The notes beneath the pieces were generated by a model. It saw only the letters and a program-made list of their open reading frames with translations, had not been told where the DNA came from and did not search any database. Source: Burkholderiales bacterium (GTDB taxonomy: Bacteria > Pseudomonadota > Gammaproteobacteria > Burkholderiales > Burkholderiaceae_C). Taken from it: 5,381 bases of DNA. Both the position numbers and the translations under genes were made by a program. The stretch's first letter is position 1, and each line of letters begins with the position of its first letter. Shown here one piece after another: positions 1-3,523 of this stretch. The stretch covers positions 1 to 5,381 of the forward strand of contig JANXTP010000357.1 of the NCBI GenBank assembly GCA_025352345.1. The letters run 5' to 3'.

Positions 1-64
1 TGCTGCGAATCTCGTCCACGACCGAGCGGTCCTCGTCGGTCAAGTGCAAATCCGTCTGGCGCAT
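1..64 (-). CDS. N-terminus of a probable IS630-family transposase (partial, runs off left edge)
   Basis: The minus strand opens with ATG at 64-62 and reads 21 codons to the window edge, beginning MRQTDLHLTDEDRSVVDEIR. It is preceded at 6 nt by a perfect GGAGGT. The pattern of a short polar start, then 'DLHLT', then an acidic/basic helix resembles the N-terminal helix-turn-helix region of IS630/Tc1-type transposases as I remember them; nothing catalytic (the DDE residues) lies in the window. The open frame plus the strong ribosome binding site make a real gene start likely, while the family assignment is tentative because only 21 residues are visible. It is divergent from the phytochelatin synthase gene, with 40 bp between the two assigned starts. 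If the assignment is right, one end of the insertion sequence should lie within roughly bases 65-140. Confidence 0.45.
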   Translation of the reverse strand, partial: MRQTDLHLTDEDRSVVDEIRS

Positions 65-70
65 GACAAC

Positions 71-76
71 ACCTCC
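71..76 (-). promoter_or_regulatory. Ribosome binding site of the left-edge gene
   Basis: The minus strand reads GGAGGT here, a full match to the anti-Shine-Dalgarno core, 6 nt before the ATG at 64-62. It is the main reason for believing that the 21-codon fragment at the edge is a translated gene. Confidence 0.7.
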
Positions 77-104
77 GAGCATCGATGGGCGATGATGGGA
101 GTGT

Positions 105-929
105 ATGCATGTTCCGTTACTTGCATGTCAACGTACTAGTGTGAACAGGCACATTCACATGCACATGCACATGCACATGCACATGCACATGCACATTCAC
201 ATGCACATGCACCTGGCTCGACGGGTCCACAGATGCCTGTTCATCGCAGCATGGCTGTGGGCCGCCACGGCGCAGGCGCAGACCTTGCCGCTGCCGCCGA
301 GCCTGATCAGCCTGGCCAGCCTGGAGGGCCGCGCGATGCTGATCGACAGCACGGCGCGGGAGGCCTACTGGCCGCTGAGCCTGCAATTCGTGACACAGAA
401 GAACCCGGCCTACTGCGGCGCCGCCACGCTGGTCATGGTGCTGAACGCGCTGGGTGTGGCTGCGCCGCCAGCCGCGGGTTTCGAGCCGTTCGGGGCGTAC
501 ACCCAGGACAACCTGTTCAACCCGGCCACCGAGGCCATCCTGCCCCAGAAGGTGTTGGCCGAGAAAGGCATGACGCTCGACCAGTGGGGTCGCCTGATCG
601 AGGCGTACGGTGTGAGCGCCGAGGTGCATCACGCAGACGACAGCAGCGTCGCGCAGTTCAGGGCACAGGCCTCGGAAGCTGTCGCCACGCCCGGTCACCA
701 TGTGATCGTCAACTACCTGCGAACGGCCATCGGGCAACAGTCCGGCGGGCACATTTCGCCGCTTGCCGCGTTCGACGCGAAAACCGATCGCTTCTTGGTG
801 ATGGATGTGTCCCGCTACAAGTACCCACCGGTGTGGGTGAGCACCACCACGCTGTTCGCTGCGATGGACAGCGTTGATGCGAGCAACGAAGGACGCCATC
901 GCGGCTTCGTGCTGGTCAGCAGCCGCTGA
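105..929 (+). CDS. Phytochelatin synthase-like glutathione peptidase/transpeptidase, probably exported
   Basis: Phytochelatin synthase family (papain-like fold; gamma-glutamylcysteine dipeptidyl transferase). Family members attack glutathione with a catalytic Cys, release Gly and, in true synthases, pass gamma-Glu-Cys to another glutathione; bacterial half-length forms mainly hydrolyse glutathione. In the 274-residue reading the triad is Cys104 (NPAYCGAATLVMVLNALG), His216 (GGHISPLAAF) and Asp234 (MDVSRYKYPPVWV). The Cys-His and His-Asp spacings of 112 and 18 closely match those of the Nostoc enzyme as I recall them. The TQDNLFNP segment is also typical. Residues 39-58 look like a signal peptide (RRVHR, a hydrophobic stretch, then AQA before Gln59), so the mature enzyme of about 216 residues is probably periplasmic. 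The start is uncertain: ATG 105 has a weak GGGAG only 3 nt upstream, GTG 141 has none, and eight ATGs lie in the repeat; ATG 207 would give a normal 24-residue signal peptide. The gene converges on frmA with a 28-bp gap. Confidence 0.92.
   Translation: MHVPLLACQRTSVNRHIHMHMHMHMHMHMHIHMHMHLARRVHRCLFIAAWLWAATAQAQTLPLPPSLISLASLEGRAMLIDSTAREAYWPLSLQFVTQKNPAYCGAATLVMVLNALGVAAPPAAGFEPFGAYTQDNLFNPATEAILPQKVLAEKGMTLDQWGRLIEAYGVSAEVHHADDSSVAQFRAQASEAVATPGHHVIVNYLRTAIGQQSGGHISPLAAFDAKTDRFLVMDVSRYKYPPVWVSTTTLFAAMDSVDASNEGRHRGFVLVSSR
106..137 (+). repeat. Imperfect 16-bp tandem repeat with TGCATGT cores
   Basis: Bases 106-121 and 122-137 form two adjacent 16-bp units that share TGCATGT at the left and TACT at the right (11 of 16 identical ungapped). 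The TGCATGT core is the reverse complement of ACATGCA, which occurs repeatedly in the hexamer array just downstream, so this stretch can pair with several register positions of the array. It lies where an insertion-sequence end or the phytochelatin synthase leader could be. No function is established. Confidence 0.4.
151..210 (+). repeat. Ten-unit hexanucleotide repeat (ACATGC with two ACATTC variants)
   Basis: Ten uninterrupted 6-bp units: units 1 and 8 are ACATTC and the other eight are ACATGC. In the phytochelatin synthase frame each unit reads as part of CAC-ATG or CAC-ATT, giving alternating His-Met with two His-Ile steps (residues 16-36). Because the unit is 6 bp, gain or loss of copies keeps the frame. 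The array holds eight in-frame ATG codons, the last two at 201 and 207. Bases 156-196 alternate pyrimidine and purine without a break for 41 nt. The repetition of the variant unit at positions 1 and 8 suggests growth by internal duplication as well as single-unit slippage. Confidence 0.95.
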
Positions 930-957
930 TGAAACGGGATGCGGGCGGTCAACCTGA

Positions 958-2076
958 TCAGTACACGACCACCGAACGGATGCTCTCGCCGCGCTCCATC
1001 AGCTCGAAGCCGTGGTTGATGTCTTCCAGCTTCAGCGTGTGCGTGATCAGCGGGTCGATCTTGATCTTGCCTTCCATGTACCAGTCGACGATCTTGGGCA
1101 CATCGGTGCGGCCACGCGCGCCACCGAAGGCACTGCCTTCCCACTTGCGGCCGGTGACGAGTTGGAACGGACGCGTCGAAATCTCCTGCCCCGCCGCCGC
1201 CACACCGATGATGATGCTGCGGCCCCAGCCCTTGTGACAGCATTCGAGCGCCTGGCGCATCGTGGTCGTGTTACCGATGCATTCGAAGCTGTAGTCGGCA
1301 CCGCCATCGGTGAGCTGCACGATGGCGTCGACGACCGAAGTTCCGGCGGCCTGCACGTCCTTCGGGTTGATGAAGTGCGTCATGCCGAACTGCCGCGCCA
1401 TCGCCTCGCGCGCCGGGTTCAGATCCACGCCAATGATCTTGTTGGCGCCCACCATCTTGGCACCCTGGATCACGTTCAGGCCGATGCCGCCCAGCCCGAA
1501 CACCACCACATTGGCGCCCGCTTCCACGCCGGCCGTGAAGATGACCGCGCCCACGCCCGTGGTGACGCCGCAGCCGATGTAGCAGACCTTGTCGAACGGC
1601 GCGTCGGGGCGAATCTTTGCCAGTGCGATCTCGGGCGCCACGATGTGGTTGGCAAACGTGCTGGTGCCCATGTAGTGCAGGATCGGTTGCCCGTTCAGAC
1701 TGAAGCGGCTGCTGCCGTCGGGCATCAAGCCCTTGCCCTGCGTGCTGCGAATCAACTGGCACAAATTGGTCTTGCGGCTCAGGCAAAACTTGCAGCCGCG
1801 GCACTCGGGCGTGTAGAGCGGAATGACGTGGTCGCCCGGCTTCAGGCTGGTGACACCCGCCCCGACTTCCAGCACCACACCCGCGCCTTCGTGGCCCAGG
1901 ATGGCGGGAAACAGGCCTTCGGGGTCGGCGCCCGAGAGCGTGTACTGGTCGGTGTGGCAGATGCCGGTGGCCTTGATCTCCACCAGCACCTCGCCAGCGC
2001 GCGGGCCTTCGAGGTCGACGGTTTCGATGGTCAGCGGGGCGCCGGCCTTCCAGGCCACGGCTGCGCGGGTTTTCAT
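958..2076 (-). CDS. frmA: S-(hydroxymethyl)glutathione dehydrogenase / class III alcohol dehydrogenase
   Basis: A zinc-dependent NAD(P)+ oxidoreductase that oxidises S-hydroxymethylglutathione, formed spontaneously from formaldehyde and glutathione, to S-formylglutathione in the cytosol; it can also reduce S-nitrosoglutathione. The 372 residues are the usual full length. Catalytic zinc ligands are Cys40 (GICHTD), His62 (GHEGAG) and Cys169 (IGCGVTTG). Structural zinc ligands are Cys92, 95, 98 and 106. The nucleotide fold has GLGGIG at 194-199, with Asp218 after the second strand as expected for NAD. The class III signature CQLIRSTQGKGLMPDGSSRF carries Arg110, equivalent to the arginine that binds the glutathione carboxylate in the human enzyme. 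The start is ATG 2076, with AAGGAG at 2087-2082 five nt upstream. The esterase that usually follows (FrmB) and the FrmR repressor are not in this window; downstream lies the convergent phytochelatin synthase gene. Also called adhC. Confidence 0.97.
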   Translation of the reverse strand: MKTRAAVAWKAGAPLTIETVDLEGPRAGEVLVEIKATGICHTDQYTLSGADPEGLFPAILGHEGAGVVLEVGAGVTSLKPGDHVIPLYTPECRGCKFCLSRKTNLCQLIRSTQGKGLMPDGSSRFSLNGQPILHYMGTSTFANHIVAPEIALAKIRPDAPFDKVCYIGCGVTTGVGAVIFTAGVEAGANVVVFGLGGIGLNVIQGAKMVGANKIIGVDLNPAREAMARQFGMTHFINPKDVQAAGTSVVDAIVQLTDGGADYSFECIGNTTTMRQALECCHKGWGRSIIIGVAAAGQEISTRPFQLVTGRKWEGSAFGGARGRTDVPKIVDWYMEGKIKIDPLITHTLKLEDINHGFELMERGESIRSVVVY

Positions 2077-2081
2077 GCGGG

Positions 2082-2087
2082 CTCCTT
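2082..2087 (-). promoter_or_regulatory. Ribosome binding site of frmA
   Basis: The minus strand reads AAGGAG, 5 nt before the ATG at 2076. It fixes the frmA start at the position expected from family length. Confidence 0.75.
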
Positions 2088-2104
2088 ATGATGATCAGAT
2101 GACA

Positions 2105-2130
2105 GGGCGGAAGATCAGCACGCTCCGCCC
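2105..2130 (-). promoter_or_regulatory. GC-rich inverted repeat in the frmA leader
   Basis: Two perfect 7-bp arms, GGGCGGA (2105-2111) and TCCGCCC (2124-2130), flank a 12-nt centre, ending 28 nt upstream of the frmA ATG within the 176-bp divergent region between frmA and the BLUF gene. It could be a leader hairpin in the frmA transcript, an operator for a dimeric regulator, or chance in GC-rich DNA. No convincing -35/-10 pair for either gene was found in 2077-2252, and there is no T run that would make this a terminator. Confidence 0.35.
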
Positions 2131-2240
2131 GAAAGCGGCGTCGGCCACAGAACCCATCGTGTCACAAAGTGCGTTACGGCCAAGATCGCGATGAGCCGCG
2201 CCCTGGCCTTGCGCGGTGTGTTTGAATTCAGTCTCCAGCT

Positions 2241-2247
2241 GAGGGAG
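2241..2247 (+). promoter_or_regulatory. Ribosome binding site of the BLUF gene, supporting ATG 2253
   Basis: GAGGGAG lies 5 nt before ATG 2253. A TTG at 2250 is also in frame, but it is only 2 nt from this site, so ATG 2253 is the better start; it also places the first beta strand (IQIVYIS) at the very N-terminus, as usual for BLUF proteins. Confidence 0.7.
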
Positions 2248-2252
2248 TTTTG

Positions 2253-2867
2253 ATGATTCAGATTGTGTACATCAGCAGCGCCCTGGCGCCCTGGTCGACC
2301 GAGCAGTTGCTCGAACTGCTTCAGCAGTGCTTGAAAAATAATTCAGCCCGCGGCGTGACCGGCATGCTGCTGTACGGCGAGGACACTTTTTTGCAGGCGC
2401 TGGAGGGCGACGATCTGGTGATCGACGACCTGGTCGAGAGGATCGCCAGGGATCCGCGCCACGCCAAGGTGCAGTTCTTGCACCGCCGCCCGATCGAGCG
2501 GCGCCAGTATTCGGACTGGAGCATGGGATTCAAGCGGATTTCCGACCAGGAACTGACCGGCATCAAAGGCTTGAAGAATTTCGGCGCCAAGGACTTCAAC
2601 TTCGACTTCCTCGTCCGCAACGAAGGCATCGTCGATACCCTGATGGACCACTACCGCACACCGCATTGGGACCCGCTGGTGCGCGAGCTCGGTGCCAAGG
2701 ACAAGGTCATCGAGCATCTCAAACAGGCGCTGTTGCAGTCACGCGGCAACGTCGAGATCGCCACCTTGGTGCTTGAGAGCATCGCCGACGCGGGCCGGGC
2801 CGGCACCCTGAGCGACCGACACATGCGCCTTTGCGATTCCGCACTCACCGAGTTGCGCGGCAGCTGA
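2253..2867 (+). CDS. BLUF-domain blue-light (FAD) photoreceptor with a C-terminal extension
   Basis: BLUF proteins bind FAD and sense blue light by rearranging a hydrogen-bond network around the flavin. From ATG 2253 the protein has 204 residues. The domain covers about residues 1-94 and keeps all key positions: Tyr6 (IVYISS), Asn30 (LKNNSARGVTGMLLY), Gln48 (FLQALEG), and Trp89 and Met91 (WSMGF). The spacings Tyr-Asn 24, Asn-Gln 18, Gln-Trp 41 and Gln-Met 43 agree with those of AppA as I know them, so the domain should be photoactive. Residues 95-204 contain no output domain I recognise (no EAL, GGDEF or cyclase motifs); they look mostly helical, with a charged stretch at 142-162. Signalling is therefore probably by protein-protein contact. 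The gene is divergent from frmA and convergent with the channel gene, with no co-directional partner in the window. Confidence 0.94.
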   Translation: MIQIVYISSALAPWSTEQLLELLQQCLKNNSARGVTGMLLYGEDTFLQALEGDDLVIDDLVERIARDPRHAKVQFLHRRPIERRQYSDWSMGFKRISDQELTGIKGLKNFGAKDFNFDFLVRNEGIVDTLMDHYRTPHWDPLVRELGAKDKVIEHLKQALLQSRGNVEIATLVLESIADAGRAGTLSDRHMRLCDSALTELRGS

Positions 2868-2892
2868 GGCGCTCGGCTGTAGAAGCAGCCTC
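2866..2892. terminator. Weak hairpin between convergent BLUF and channel genes
   Basis: The 23-bp gap between the two stop codons contains GGCTG (2875-2879) and CAGCC (2886-2890) with a 6-nt loop. An alternative pairing of GAGGC (2866-2870) with GCCTC (2888-2892) overlaps the stop codons. The position suits a two-way terminator, but the stem is short and neither side has a T run, so this is a tentative call. Confidence 0.25.
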
Positions 2893-3490
2893 AACGTCTT
2901 CCGTCGTGGTCGCGCTGCTCCTGCAAGGTGAGCCAGATGAGGCGCGACACGACCGCGGCCAGATACATCACGCCAACGAACATCTCCAGCGCTGCGAGCG
3001 CCCGTGCGTGGGGCGTGATCGGGATGACATCGCCGATGCCGGTGCTCGATAGCAGTGCGAAGCTCATGTACATCAACTCCGTCCAGGTGCGCGGCTCGGC
3101 TGGGTTCACGGCGGCAGTAAAACAGCCGGGCTGCAGTGCCTGCAACAGCAAAAACAGGTACGTGAAGCCCCAGGCCAGCAACGTGAAGGTGGCGCCAGCG
3201 GCAAACAGCTCATCCGTGGTGGCGCGCCTGTCCTCCAGCATGTAAGAGATCAAGCTGCCGGCGGCGTAGAAGTAGAACAGCGCTTCGAGCGCCGACGAGA
3301 CCACCAGCAGCTGAGGCATGCCGAACATGGCCTGCAATACCAGCATCACGATGCCGAAAACCCCGAACGCAATACGTCCTGCGTCCGTGCTTTCCATGAA
3401 CGGATACAGCACCATGCCGACCAGTTGCACGAGCAGCAGAATCGCAGATGGATGTCGTCTGGTGCGGACCAGCCAGCGCAGATAGCTCAT
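2891..3490 (-). CDS. Small ion channel protein with K+-channel-like pore region
   Basis: A 199-residue membrane protein. Hydrophobic segments lie near residues 15-30, 38-58, 60-82, 94-118 and 163-187, with a short polar N-terminus and a charged C-terminal tail. The region before the last segment has the pore-loop layout of the two-TM ion channel family (Ion_trans_2 type): a pore helix (about 136-148), then STGIGDVIP at 149-157, then the final helix. The filter reads S-T-G-I-G-D where K+ channels have T-V-G-Y-G-D, so selectivity for K+ cannot be assumed. No cytoplasmic ligand-binding or RCK domain follows. The start is ATG 3490; an in-frame stop at 3514-3512 rules out a longer form except from non-standard codons. 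No clear ribosome binding site is present, which, with dnaE ending 33 bp upstream on the same strand, suggests co-transcription or translational coupling. Confidence 0.8.
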   Translation of the reverse strand: MSYLRWLVRTRRHPSAILLLVQLVGMVLYPFMESTDAGRIAFGVFGIVMLVLQAMFGMPQLLVVSSALEALFYFYAAGSLISYMLEDRRATTDELFAAGATFTLLAWGFTYLFLLLQALQPGCFTAAVNPAEPRTWTELMYMSFALLSSTGIGDVIPITPHARALAALEMFVGVMYLAAVVSRLIWLTLQEQRDHDGRR

Positions 3491-3523
3491 CGCAAGTTTG
3501 TGCAGGCAGGGTCATCTTCCGCC

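Noticed and set aside
140..159. CRP-like operator TGTGA ... TCACA
   Set aside because: The half sites are 10 nt apart instead of the 6 nt required, and the right half is simply part of the hexamer array.
151..210. CRISPR array
   Set aside because: The units are contiguous 6-bp repeats with no spacers; this is a microsatellite-like coding repeat.
117..899. Long open frame of 260 codons on the minus strand opposite the phytochelatin synthase gene
   Set aside because: It is the antisense shadow of a clearly recognised gene in GC-rich DNA; the translation is rich in Arg, Gln and His with no family features, and its His-Val tract is just the hexamer array read backwards.
930..957. Terminator between the phytochelatin synthase gene and frmA
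   Set aside because: No stable inverted repeat or T run in the 28-bp gap.
1012..2091. Open frame of 359 codons on the plus strand opposite frmA
   Set aside because: Low-complexity Ala/Arg/His-rich translation fully inside the antisense of frmA; no recognisable domain or ribosome binding site.
2250..2252. TTG start codon for the BLUF gene
   Set aside because: It is only 2 nt from the GAGGGAG site, whereas ATG 2253 has normal spacing and fits the family N-terminus.
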